From Rikenellaceae bacterium (GTDB taxonomy: Bacteria; Bacteroidota; Bacteroidia; Bacteroidales; UBA932): a DNA stretch of 9,600 nt. Where the stretch lies: positions 1-9,600 of the forward strand of contig DOVA01000234.1 of the NCBI GenBank assembly GCA_003520315.1, given 5' to 3'. The notes beneath the pieces are model-generated. The model saw nothing but the letters and a program-made list of their open reading frames with translations, had not been told where the DNA came from and searched no databases. The position numbers and the translations under genes were made by a program. Shown here piece after piece: positions 1 to 5,495 of this stretch (the first letter of the stretch is position 1; every line of letters starts with the position of its first letter).

Positions 1-31
1 TTCCGGGGACACAATACTTAATTACTGTTAA
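1..31. repeat. REP-transposase-like end sequence, cut by window edge
   Basis: The first bases, ttccggggacacaatactta, followed by attactgttaatta, resemble the recurrent GGGGACA...ATACTTAATT ends I associate with REP-associated (IS200-like, Y1 type) transposase genes scattered in many Gram-negative and deep-branching genomes. Read on the minus strand it would lie downstream of the toxin-like pair at 92-823. The element, if present, continues outside the window, so no transposase is visible. The match is from memory of the motif, not from alignment. Between this and the gene ending at 92, the minus strand holds only two tiny open frames behind Shine-Dalgarno-like sites (starts near 83 and 46), each stopping within about eight codons; I see no gene there. 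Confidence 0.3.
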
Positions 32-91
32 TTATTTTAAAATATCGCGCATTTGTCCTCAGCTTATATTCCATTGTGTCATAGCCACCTT

Positions 92-244
92 TTACTTCAC
101 CGTATCAGGAGAAATGCGAACGGTTTTGCCGTTTGCCCATACTGCAAGCGAACGACCTGTCTTTTTATGCCGCTCTACGACTCCACGTACGGCTTTTTTC
201 AATGCCGCTTCGGCTTTATCCTGTAAAGACATTCTCTTTTTCAT
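92..244 (-). CDS. 50-residue partner of the zeta-like kinase (possible antitoxin)
   Basis: A 50-residue basic protein starts with ATG at 244 and stops with TAA at 92. It begins MKKRMSLQDKAEAALKKAV, a helical charged stretch, and ends with KTGRSLAVWANGKTVRI, which looks like a short beta-hairpin with the pattern GRxLAVWxNGKxVRI. I recall small proteins of this pattern encoded beside zeta-toxin-like ATPase genes in many bacteria, usually unnamed. The start is supported by GAGG seven bases upstream, lying inside the last codons of the kinase gene; only three bases separate the two genes, so translation is probably coupled. By position it may be the antitoxin or a regulatory partner of the kinase, but it does not resemble the classical epsilon antitoxin, and in classical modules the antitoxin gene comes first. 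The existence of the gene is well supported; the function is inferred. Confidence 0.75.
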   Translation of the reverse strand: MKKRMSLQDKAEAALKKAVRGVVERHKKTGRSLAVWANGKTVRISPDTVK

Positions 245-247
245 GAA

Positions 248-823
248 TTACCTCATACTTTTTAGGACAAGTTTAAATAATTCTTCATTGGCAATCTCTT
301 TATGGGCATTTCGTCTCTTTGCGATTAAAACAGGTCTTGCTTTTGAATTATCGAATAGCATCCATGAATCAAGCAAAGACTCGTATAATGCAAGAAAATT
401 ATTGATACCACGGGAAAATCGCCTGCGCACATCTTCGGCGGGAACATTGTGCCCGCCTTCTGCGACTCTATCCTTAATGCGGGCTATCGCCAACTCTGGG
501 CTGGGTACCCAGAGAAAGAAAAGATGAAGCGCGTACCCTCTCTTTTTTAACTCGGCAAGCAGGCTTGCGTAAGATTTGCCAGATAAAGTTGTTTCAAATG
601 CAAAATCAACTCCACGCTTAGAATATTCATGAATTTGCTGCAGTACGAGCTTACCGGCTTTAATGGCCGCGGCACGCGGCTCAAATGGTGCCAATCCTTG
701 GGCAATAAGGTCAGCATTTACAAAATTAGGGCAATTCACATAATCAGGTAAGAACAATTTTGCAAATGTCGTTTTTCCTGACCCATTAGGCCCAGCAATA
801 ATATAAACTGCCTTATTTTTCAT
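248..823 (-). CDS. Zeta-toxin-like P-loop kinase
   Basis: A 191-residue P-loop protein of the zeta-toxin/AAA family (family members phosphorylate UDP-N-acetylglucosamine-type sugars, or have unknown targets). Visible are Walker A GPNGSGKT (residues 11-18), NADLIA with Asp38, the FAFETTLSGK segment with Glu77, and the arginine-rich RVAEGGHNVPAEDVRRRF (119-136) that in zeta proteins contacts ATP and substrate. The length is near that of short chromosomal zeta-like proteins and below the roughly 280 residues of plasmid zeta toxins, so the C-terminal extension is absent. ATG at 823 is chosen; a GTG two codons upstream (829) is the alternative, and neither has a strong ribosome site. The 50-residue gene follows after three bases. 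A 10-bp palindrome at 847-879 lies just upstream and could hold its control site. The family assignment is firm; toxicity is inferred. Confidence 0.85.
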   Translation of the reverse strand: MKNKAVYIIAGPNGSGKTTFAKLFLPDYVNCPNFVNADLIAQGLAPFEPRAAAIKAGKLVLQQIHEYSKRGVDFAFETTLSGKSYASLLAELKKRGYALHLFFLWVPSPELAIARIKDRVAEGGHNVPAEDVRRRFSRGINNFLALYESLLDSWMLFDNSKARPVLIAKRRNAHKEIANEELFKLVLKSMR

Positions 824-846
824 TAACACACCGCTTTATGCTCTTA

Positions 847-879
847 GCGAACCCTGCGTATTCTACCCACAGGGTTCGC
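847..879. repeat. Perfect 10-bp inverted repeat between divergent genes
   Basis: GCGAACCCTG (847-856) and CAGGGTTCGC (870-879) are exact reverse complements around a 13-base centre. No T-run follows on either strand, so an intrinsic terminator is unlikely. It sits between the zeta-like gene (minus, start 823) and the plus-strand helix-turn-helix fragment (start 882). It could be an operator or the remnant of a mobile-element end. Confidence 0.55.
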
Positions 880-881
880 CT

Positions 882-1127
882 GTGCGTCAACAATGGCGGA
901 CCCGTCTGCAACCAATTCGTACCGCATCCGAAGTCCAAGTTAGAATCATTATTGAACCAATTCAACGAACCCTATTATACCAAAGACTAGCAAAAAAGGT
1001 AGAAGAATTATCCTTGCTAGGGATGTCACTTAGGATGATTGCTAAAAGTTTAAAAATCAGCAAGAAAATTGTAACTAATGCTCTCTTGTATTACAAAGAA
1101 AACTCCCCTAAGCGACAATCTAGCTAA
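882..1127 (+). CDS. Small helix-turn-helix protein or gene fragment
   Basis: An open frame of 81 residues starts with GTG at 882, seven bases after AGGG, and ends TAA at 1127. Residues about 34-70 (YQRLAKKVEELSLLGMSLRM followed by IAKSLKISKKIVTNALLYYK) form a convincing helix-turn-helix of the type seen in resolvase or transposase tails and small DNA-binding proteins. The first 30 residues (RQQWRTRLQPIRTASEVQV) look like part of a larger protein, and the frame stays open further upstream across the palindrome without a start. I therefore think it is either a decayed C-terminal piece of a recombinase-like gene or a small regulator. It is the only plus-strand gene besides the Xre regulator, and the next 44 bases, which carry two copies of tttgtcgt, hold no clear terminator. 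No family is recognised. Confidence 0.4.
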   Translation: MRQQWRTRLQPIRTASEVQVRIIIEPIQRTLLYQRLAKKVEELSLLGMSLRMIAKSLKISKKIVTNALLYYKENSPKRQSS

Positions 1128-1171
1128 TATTTCCATATTTTTTGTCGTATTTGTCGTGTTTTCAGATAGCA

Positions 1172-1921
1172 TTAGTTATGTAACATATTGATAACAAAAA
1201 TGTTACAATAAAGTTTTGTAAATACAGCGACATCTCCGGTCATGTTCTTTTGTTTTTCATTTTCCACAAGATAATTTTTTATCATTTTTTCAAGCATAGC
1301 CTCTGCCTTCTGCTTCTCAGATTTAAAAACATTAAGAGTAGCTTGCCATTGTTGTGAATTCAATAAACTTATTTGCTTTTTTACTGATTCTTTTAATTCT
1401 CTACCCATTTCTTTTGCTTCTTCCTCTATGTTTTCAACAGTATCTAAACCTTGCTCTTGGCTCAGATATCCTAAACGACTTAAAAATGCAATTTCATTCA
1501 TTTCAATTTGATCACTCATTAAAATTGTACGAGCTTTTTCATAATCAGATAGATTATCCGAATATGATAATCGCCATAATCTTTGATAACGCAATCTTGA
1601 ATTACTAAGTATTTCTCCCAGTAGTTCGTTTTGGAAATTTACCCCGATTTTTAAATTATTCTCTGACCGTACATTTGCTATATATCGCTCTACCGTTCTA
1701 CTACATACTTGTAATATCTCTGCTATGTCTTCTTTCGTATATCCTCGAATAATTTTATAATATACAGCTAATTTCTCCAACACTGCCTTGTCCAATATTT
1801 GAAGATTAACTTTATGGCTTTCAATCTGTTGCGCCAGTTCCGGTATTAACAAATTATTAATATTTGGTTCTTCTAAATTTACCTTCTTTTTTCCATTAGC
1901 TTTATCTTTTCCAGTATTCAT
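1172..1921 (-). CDS. Helix-turn-helix protein of unknown function
   Basis: A protein of 249 residues starting MNTGKDKANGKKKVNLEEPN. The ATG at 1921 is chosen because a run AAAAAAAGGGGGGG ends five bases before it, an unusually G-rich ribosome site. A longer open frame from 2023 exists, but its extra 34 residues only translate the hairpin at 1965-2006. Residues about 48-85 (LEKLAVYYKIIRGYTKEDIA then EILQVCSRTVERYIANVR) form a helix-turn-helix like those of sigma region 4 or phage small-terminase proteins. The rest is predicted helical, charged and lysine/glutamate-rich (EEEAKEMGRELKESVKKQ), with no enzyme motif. The final residues (CNIFVINMLHN) are encoded by a small inverted repeat and look non-native, so the 3' end may have been altered. 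It could be a regulator or a mobile-element DNA-binding protein. I do not recognise the family. Confidence 0.7.
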   Translation of the reverse strand: MNTGKDKANGKKKVNLEEPNINNLLIPELAQQIESHKVNLQILDKAVLEKLAVYYKIIRGYTKEDIAEILQVCSRTVERYIANVRSENNLKIGVNFQNELLGEILSNSRLRYQRLWRLSYSDNLSDYEKARTILMSDQIEMNEIAFLSRLGYLSQEQGLDTVENIEEEAKEMGRELKESVKKQISLLNSQQWQATLNVFKSEKQKAEAMLEKMIKNYLVENEKQKNMTGDVAVFTKLYCNIFVINMLHN

Positions 1922-1964
1922 ATATCCCCCCCTTTTTTTGTTAAAAACGGTTAATAAATAGAAA

Positions 1965-2006
1965 ACGGCTATCGAGATTACTTTCAATATCAATCTCAAT
2001 AGCCGT
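1965..2006 (-). terminator. Strong hairpin, probable terminator or leader attenuator
   Basis: ACGGCTATCGAGATT (1965-1979) pairs with AATCTCAATAGCCGT (1992-2006), a 15-bp stem with one G-U/mismatch position and a 12-base loop. On the minus strand the stem is followed by TTTTCTATTTATT, and on the plus strand by ctgttatttt, so it could act both ways. It lies about 110 bases after the lipoprotein gene (ends 2117) and 44 bases before the start of the helix-turn-helix gene at 1921. The simplest reading is a terminator for the lipoprotein transcript. If the helix-turn-helix gene's promoter lies upstream of it, the hairpin would act as an attenuator. Confidence 0.6.
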
Positions 2007-2116
2007 CTGTTATTTTCCGGCAACTACAATCTTGTGCTAGTCTACATAAACTGCTTTAACTTAGTTATTTTGTAACATTTTTTTATAGCTTTTCAAACAA
2101 AACTTAGACTAAAAAA

Positions 2117-2459
2117 CTAGTATATCGCCCTATCTTTAGTCATGCTATATAGTTTCCCATTAACAAAGTTCAGCATGTACTCATAGGGATATTCTGTCCA
2201 GTAGCAAGACTCATATGTGCCATTGGTATATGTTGTCTTATTGCCTCTATCCGGCCAAGGATCACCCCACGCCGCTATTACCTGCTCTTTAGTCATTGCC
2301 CACTGTAACAGAACCCTCTTGTATATTTTTCTTTATTTCCTGCGGTAAATTGGGGTTTGCTACAAAGAACGCATCTTTTCTGGCTTGTATCTGCTGTGGA
2401 GCAATTGAAGCGCAGCCAACTAACAATATTATAGGTAAAAGTAGAATTCCCCTTTTCAC
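2117..2459 (-). pseudogene. OmlA/BamE-like lipoprotein split by a one-base frameshift
   Basis: Two short frames together make one lipoprotein. The 5' part starts with GTG at 2459 (GGAG seven bases upstream) and ends at 2289 after 56 residues. It opens KRGILLLPIILLVGC, a signal peptide with a lipobox and Cys16, and continues to NIQEGSVTVGND. The 3' part (ATG at 2296 to TAG at 2117, 59 residues) begins MTKEQVIAAWGDPWPDRGNK and ends FVNGKLYSM...RAIY. The joined pattern, an I..G.VxVGMTKEQVxxAWGxP segment followed by a W/Y/F-rich beta region, matches small SmpA/OmlA (BamE)-fold lipoproteins, and GMTKEQV normally lies in one frame. Removing one A from GGCAATGAC restores about 113 residues. Either the gene carries a true or sequencing-derived insertion, or the ATGACTAA overlap couples two separate polypeptides. 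The first half would be membrane-anchored and the second soluble. It is divergent from, and probably controlled with, the Xre gene. Confidence 0.75.
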
Positions 2460-2497
2460 AACTCATCTCCCATTTAATTTGTTCCACCACAAAATTA

Positions 2498-2526
2498 ATG
2501 TTATCACCGTATACTTACGGTGTCAA
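2498..2526 (-). promoter_or_regulatory. Sigma-70 promoter for the lipoprotein gene
   Basis: On the minus strand TTGACA (2526-2521) and TAACAT (2503-2498) are separated by exactly 17 bases. The -35 box is perfect and the -10 box close to consensus. Transcription would start near 2491, leaving a leader of about 32 bases before the GTG at 2459. The spacer is almost wholly occupied by the palindrome at 2505-2522. Confidence 0.7.
2505..2522. promoter_or_regulatory. Palindromic operator, likely bound by the Xre regulator
   Basis: CACCGTA (2505-2511) and TACGGTG (2516-2522) are perfect inverted arms around TACT. The palindrome fills the spacer of the minus-strand promoter and overlaps its -35 box. 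It also abuts a possible plus-strand promoter (TGTCAA at 2521-2526, GATAAT at 2544-2549, 17-base spacing). A dimeric repressor bound here would block both directions; the adjacent Xre gene is the obvious candidate. Confidence 0.6.
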
Positions 2527-2556
2527 GATTTATAGTATTTTGGGATAATACACCTT

Positions 2557-2772
2557 ATGAATACGGCTATTAGATTAAAATTAGCTAAAAGACTTAGGGA
2601 ATTGCGGAAACGGAAAAGTTTAACTCAAGAACAGTTGTCAGAACTATCTGGGGTTGATTATAAACATATTCAGTTATTGGAAAGTAACAAAGCATCTGCA
2701 GCTAAACTAGATACTATCGAAAAACTGGCCAAAGCTTTTAGTATAAGTCCTTCGGAATTACTTAAATTTTAA
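2557..2772 (+). CDS. Xre-family transcriptional regulator
   Basis: A 71-residue protein that is almost entirely one HTH_3 (cro/C1-type) DNA-binding domain: LAKRLRELRKRKSLTQEQLS, then ELSGVDYKHIQLLESNKAS, then LDTIEKLAKAFSISPSELLKF. The recognition helix is around GVDYKHIQLLE. It has no sensor or oligomerisation domain, so it is expected to act as a dimeric repressor. No good Shine-Dalgarno site precedes the ATG at 2557. A possible -10 (GATAAT, 2544-2549) would start transcription at about the ATG, so the mRNA may be leaderless. The palindrome at 2505-2522 is its likely target, allowing control of itself and of the divergent lipoprotein gene. Its last four bases overlap convergently with the end of the kinase gene, so no separate terminator fits between them. 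The domain assignment is firm; targets are inferred. Confidence 0.9.
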   Translation: MNTAIRLKLAKRLRELRKRKSLTQEQLSELSGVDYKHIQLLESNKASAAKLDTIEKLAKAFSISPSELLKF

Positions 2773-4232
2773 CTAAGCTGAGTTCGCTCCTTATCCTCCC
2801 GTTTAATTTCAGCCATTTTTTTTATACACAATTCGATATATTTTCTAAATTGTTCTGTTGTCATTTTATTATGTCTTCCATCATAAGTACTGTGATCTTT
2901 ATTGTAATAGGATTTTTTACAAAAAATCACAAAATCTCCTTTAAAATACCTAGCCACTGGTCTAGCTGTATCAGGTAAAGGCTTACCATTATATTCATCA
3001 TTATCCCAAGCACTATATTCTACATATTTACCCGGGCTGATTTCCGTAAAGACTTCGAAGCTAAAATCATTATCTTTAATTCTTTCTTCTATAGGATCTA
3101 GCCCCCCTGTTTCTAACCTAAAATAATTCCATTGTGGATCTTCAGAAAAAGATTCGAAAATCAATCTTAGTGGTTTCACAATATACACTAAACTATTACA
3201 TCTTAATTCAATACAAGCTTTTTCGATTGAAAGTTTTGCAGATTCCAAATCTAATCCTCCCCCATCAGGGAAAAAAGTATGATTAAAATTCTTACTATTG
3301 CCTAGAATATTTAAAATAATTATAATCTGGTTCGCATCTTTCCAAAAAACACGCTGCGGGATAGCAGCGGGAAATATTTGCTGTTGAATTCGACGCCATT
3401 CGTCTTTATTTTGTTTATCATAATCTTTCTCTAATTCAACCCATTCTCTAAGCTTCTCTACAAATTGCGCCATCGTAGGTCGTTTAGCTGGGTCATTATC
3501 GGTAGAATTAAACAATAAATCATCAAGGGGTTGTACATAAATTTCATTTTGATATTTTTTTAATTCAATACTACTGTTTATTACATATTGTCCTTCAAAC
3601 CCTTTTTTTTCTTTTGTAAGCAAAATCCATAGTGTCTTTGCTAAAGAATATACATCAGCTGGCCCGCCTTTTGCCTTTTCAGCAAAACGCTTCATTTCAG
3701 GAGCCATTGTCCATTTCGGACCGATTGTTTCTCCTTTATGCGTTAAATCTTTCTTAGTAGGGTATTCAACCAAGCCAAAATCGCCTATATAATAACAATT
3801 ACCTAAATAGAAAAGATTAGCAGGCTTAATATCCCTATGATTTATATCTCGCTTATGTAAAATAGACATAGTTTCAGCAATAGAGATTATCGCCAAAACT
3901 ATTTCTTGTGCGCCTTTGTTTTCTGCCCATTTCACAAAAGGCACTGCTAAGGGCATTACATACCAAACCATAACCATATCTTTTGTGGGTTTTGGTAAAT
4001 AATATATAATCGGAAGAATACCTTTGACATCAGAATTAGTATCGACAATCTTGATTTCATCATAAAATCTATCATAAGCTTTAGGGCTTATTCTAGTTAA
4101 TATCTTAATTGCATATTCAGCACGTTGGCCATCTATCGCCTTCCAAACCTCCCCATTTCCTCCAGCATCAATAAAATCAACTAATACCCATTTTTCAAAC
4201 TTCATTCCTTGTCTACCAACTTGTTTTTTCAT
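2769..4232 (-). CDS. Hanks-type serine/threonine protein kinase with unknown C-terminal domain
   Basis: A 487-residue cytoplasmic protein. Residues about 15-270 form a complete eukaryotic-type kinase: glycine loop DAGGNGEVW (22-30), catalytic lysine in YAIKIL (Lys43), HRDIKPANL (132-140, catalytic Asp134 and Asn139), DFG (151-153), MAPE (176-179), ADVYSLAKTLW (192-202) and the conserved Arg of KRP (251). All catalytic residues are present, so it should be active. Residues about 285-487 form a second domain I cannot name, with FFPDGGGLDLESAK, a VAYIV-like strand (NSLVYIVKPLRLIF), ARPVARYFKGDFVIF and TYDGRHNKMTTEQFRKYI. There is no transmembrane segment or PASTA repeat, unlike cell-wall-sensing bacterial kinases. 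ATG 4232 is used; a second ATG at 4205 has AAGGA too close to it. It follows the zinc-ribbon/HEPN gene by 58 bases and is last in its gene string, so that protein is its most likely partner or substrate. Confidence 0.88.
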   Translation of the reverse strand: MKKQVGRQGMKFEKWVLVDFIDAGGNGEVWKAIDGQRAEYAIKILTRISPKAYDRFYDEIKIVDTNSDVKGILPIIYYLPKPTKDMVMVWYVMPLAVPFVKWAENKGAQEIVLAIISIAETMSILHKRDINHRDIKPANLFYLGNCYYIGDFGLVEYPTKKDLTHKGETIGPKWTMAPEMKRFAEKAKGGPADVYSLAKTLWILLTKEKKGFEGQYVINSSIELKKYQNEIYVQPLDDLLFNSTDNDPAKRPTMAQFVEKLREWVELEKDYDKQNKDEWRRIQQQIFPAAIPQRVFWKDANQIIIILNILGNSKNFNHTFFPDGGGLDLESAKLSIEKACIELRCNSLVYIVKPLRLIFESFSEDPQWNYFRLETGGLDPIEERIKDNDFSFEVFTEISPGKYVEYSAWDNDEYNGKPLPDTARPVARYFKGDFVIFCKKSYYNKDHSTYDGRHNKMTTEQFRKYIELCIKKMAEIKREDKERTQLS

Positions 4233-4290
4233 ATTATAGCTACACTTTCTTAGAAAAATTACCTAAACGTTGAAACAAAACTTACCGAGT

Positions 4291-5328
4291 TCAAGATATA
4301 GTTGCTACAATTACTCTCTTTACTAAATTTAGCAATTGTCTAATTTCATTAACATCCAAATGGACTTCTTGACCAGCAGCCTGCCAAGTAGATACTTGGT
4401 CTTTAAATTTTTCATCTACCAATCCTAGATTATGTGTAATAACATGTCTCTTTGCGAATTGATACTCTAGGAAAGTCTTATCCTTATCATCCATACTTGA
4501 AAAAATATCTAGTTGCAAATTTGCTTTAAAGATTTGTTCTGCTTTAGACGGCTGTTGAAAAGAATTCCTTAATTTGCTTATTTTATCTTTACGATCATCC
4601 TCACTTACCTTTCCCTTTAACTTATCGGCATATATTATTTTAAAGAAACCTTCAAATAGACTCACGCAATCCTCTAAGCTATTACCTAAAAGATGATAGC
4701 CAGCTTCCTTGCCAGCCTTATTCACAATGGCATCATAACAATCGATTAGACTCATTATAATATCTACGCTCTTATCCAGATGAAGTGCTAGATTTCCTTC
4801 ACCACAGAACGGGCAATGCATCGAGATTCCATAGACCGCATACCTTTTCCCGCACCTATCGCAATCTATGATTCGTTTTAACTCATTTTCTGCATAGTGC
4901 CTAACGCTAGGAAGTGAACCCGGATTATACTGTAAACTAATACTAATAAAACCCCTATCAGAAGACGGTGTGCTGGATTTAAAGGTATCACCAAGCATAT
5001 CTTGAATTGTCTTCGCCACATCTCTATATATCATTGACTCTACCCACTCCAACTGGCCCTTAGTGATAAATTGCTGGAAGCCATCTTTATAACCACAATA
5101 AGGACAATATAAATACTCGGGTGACGTTTCTTCTTGGTTAGGTTCTACCTGTTTTTCGGTTTCAGGTTTATGGGAGGCTATTTTGAAATATTTTGGCTGG
5201 CACTCATCTTGATGACATTCACGACCCACCATCCCATCTTCATCTGGTGACAAAGGTATAGCAAGCTTATCATGTCCTTCGGGAGTCTTACCCTTATGGT
5301 ACTTTTTCATGTCATGCCACATATCCAT
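4291..5328 (-). CDS. Double zinc-ribbon protein with C-terminal HEPN-like domain
   Basis: A 345-residue soluble protein. The N-terminus (MWHDMKKYHKGKTPEGHDKL) leads into a first zinc ribbon made by Cys38, Cys43, Cys75 and Cys78 (VGRECHQDEC...YCPYCG). A second ribbon uses Cys156, Cys159, Cys172 and Cys175 (DCDRCGKRY...HCPFCGEG). The C-terminal 170 residues are helical and contain FAKRHVITHNLGLVDEKF, where Arg294 and His299 form the R-x4-H motif of HEPN ribonuclease domains, followed by the usual asparagine. HEPN proteins in toxin-antitoxin, Abi and CRISPR systems cleave RNA as dimers. The ribbons could bind nucleic acid or sense damage. GGAG seven bases before ATG 5328 supports the start; ATG 5322 is an alternative. 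It is fourth in the minus-strand string, directly before the kinase gene. The zinc sites are clear; the HEPN call rests on the motif and helical context, and RNase activity is inferred. Confidence 0.7.
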   Translation of the reverse strand: MDMWHDMKKYHKGKTPEGHDKLAIPLSPDEDGMVGRECHQDECQPKYFKIASHKPETEKQVEPNQEETSPEYLYCPYCGYKDGFQQFITKGQLEWVESMIYRDVAKTIQDMLGDTFKSSTPSSDRGFISISLQYNPGSLPSVRHYAENELKRIIDCDRCGKRYAVYGISMHCPFCGEGNLALHLDKSVDIIMSLIDCYDAIVNKAGKEAGYHLLGNSLEDCVSLFEGFFKIIYADKLKGKVSEDDRKDKISKLRNSFQQPSKAEQIFKANLQLDIFSSMDDKDKTFLEYQFAKRHVITHNLGLVDEKFKDQVSTWQAAGQEVHLDVNEIRQLLNLVKRVIVATIS

Positions 5329-5360
5329 ATTTTACTCCAGAGTCCTCTTATGTTTTCTTG

Positions 5361-5492
5361 TTACTCTCTATTCCATTCCCGTAATATTTTAAAAAATCCA
5401 GTTAGATTAGTAGTAATTTCTCTATTTTCTTCTTCGGTAATATGCCGGCCGTATAATCGAGACCAATCTTTAATCTGTTCTCGTTTATCCAT
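5361..5492 (-). CDS. 43-residue conserved-looking small protein
   Basis: A small frame runs from ATG 5492 to TAA 5361, encoding a 43-residue protein: MDKREQIKDWSRLYGRHITE, then EENREITTNLTGFFKILREW, then NRE. The pattern YGR.(I/L)(T/S).EE..EI..NL..FF.LL.EW is one I recall from many short unnamed proteins encoded on mobile and accessory DNA, so I believe the gene is real. AAGGG and TAGG lie just before the ATG, and the start is three bases after the end of the DUF2188 gene, pointing to coupled translation in one transcript. The zinc-ribbon/HEPN gene follows after 32 bases. It is amphipathic and helical, with no signal peptide or cysteines; function unknown. It might be an adaptor or antitoxin-like partner of a neighbour, but nothing proves this. 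Confidence 0.6.
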   Translation of the reverse strand: MDKREQIKDWSRLYGRHITEEENREITTNLTGFFKILREWNRE

Positions 5493-5495
5493 TAC

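Noticed and set aside
114..527. Plus-strand open frame of 137 codons
   Set aside because: It is antisense to the zeta-like kinase and its 50-residue partner, both of which have clear motifs; no ribosome site or domain supports it.
1922..2023. Upstream extension of the helix-turn-helix gene (34 extra residues with a hydrophobic stretch LILKVISIAVFYLLTVF)
   Set aside because: It only translates the hairpin arms and the G-rich ribosome site; the ATG at 1921 has the proper ribosome site, so the apparent membrane segment is not real.
984..2043. Inverted nonamer AGACTAGCA (984-992) and TGCTAGTCT (2035-2043) around the helix-turn-helix region
   Set aside because: A nine-base inverted match about 1 kb apart is expected by chance and the surrounding bases do not extend it.
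2293..2490. 65-codon minus-strand frame beginning MVEQIKWEMSCEKG
   Set aside because: It overlaps the lipoprotein signal-peptide frame; the GTG frame at 2459 has a lipobox and a ribosome site and is far more protein-like.
4232..4240. TATAAT directly before the kinase start as a promoter -10 box
   Set aside because: Transcription would begin after the ATG; the kinase is better explained as part of the upstream gene string.
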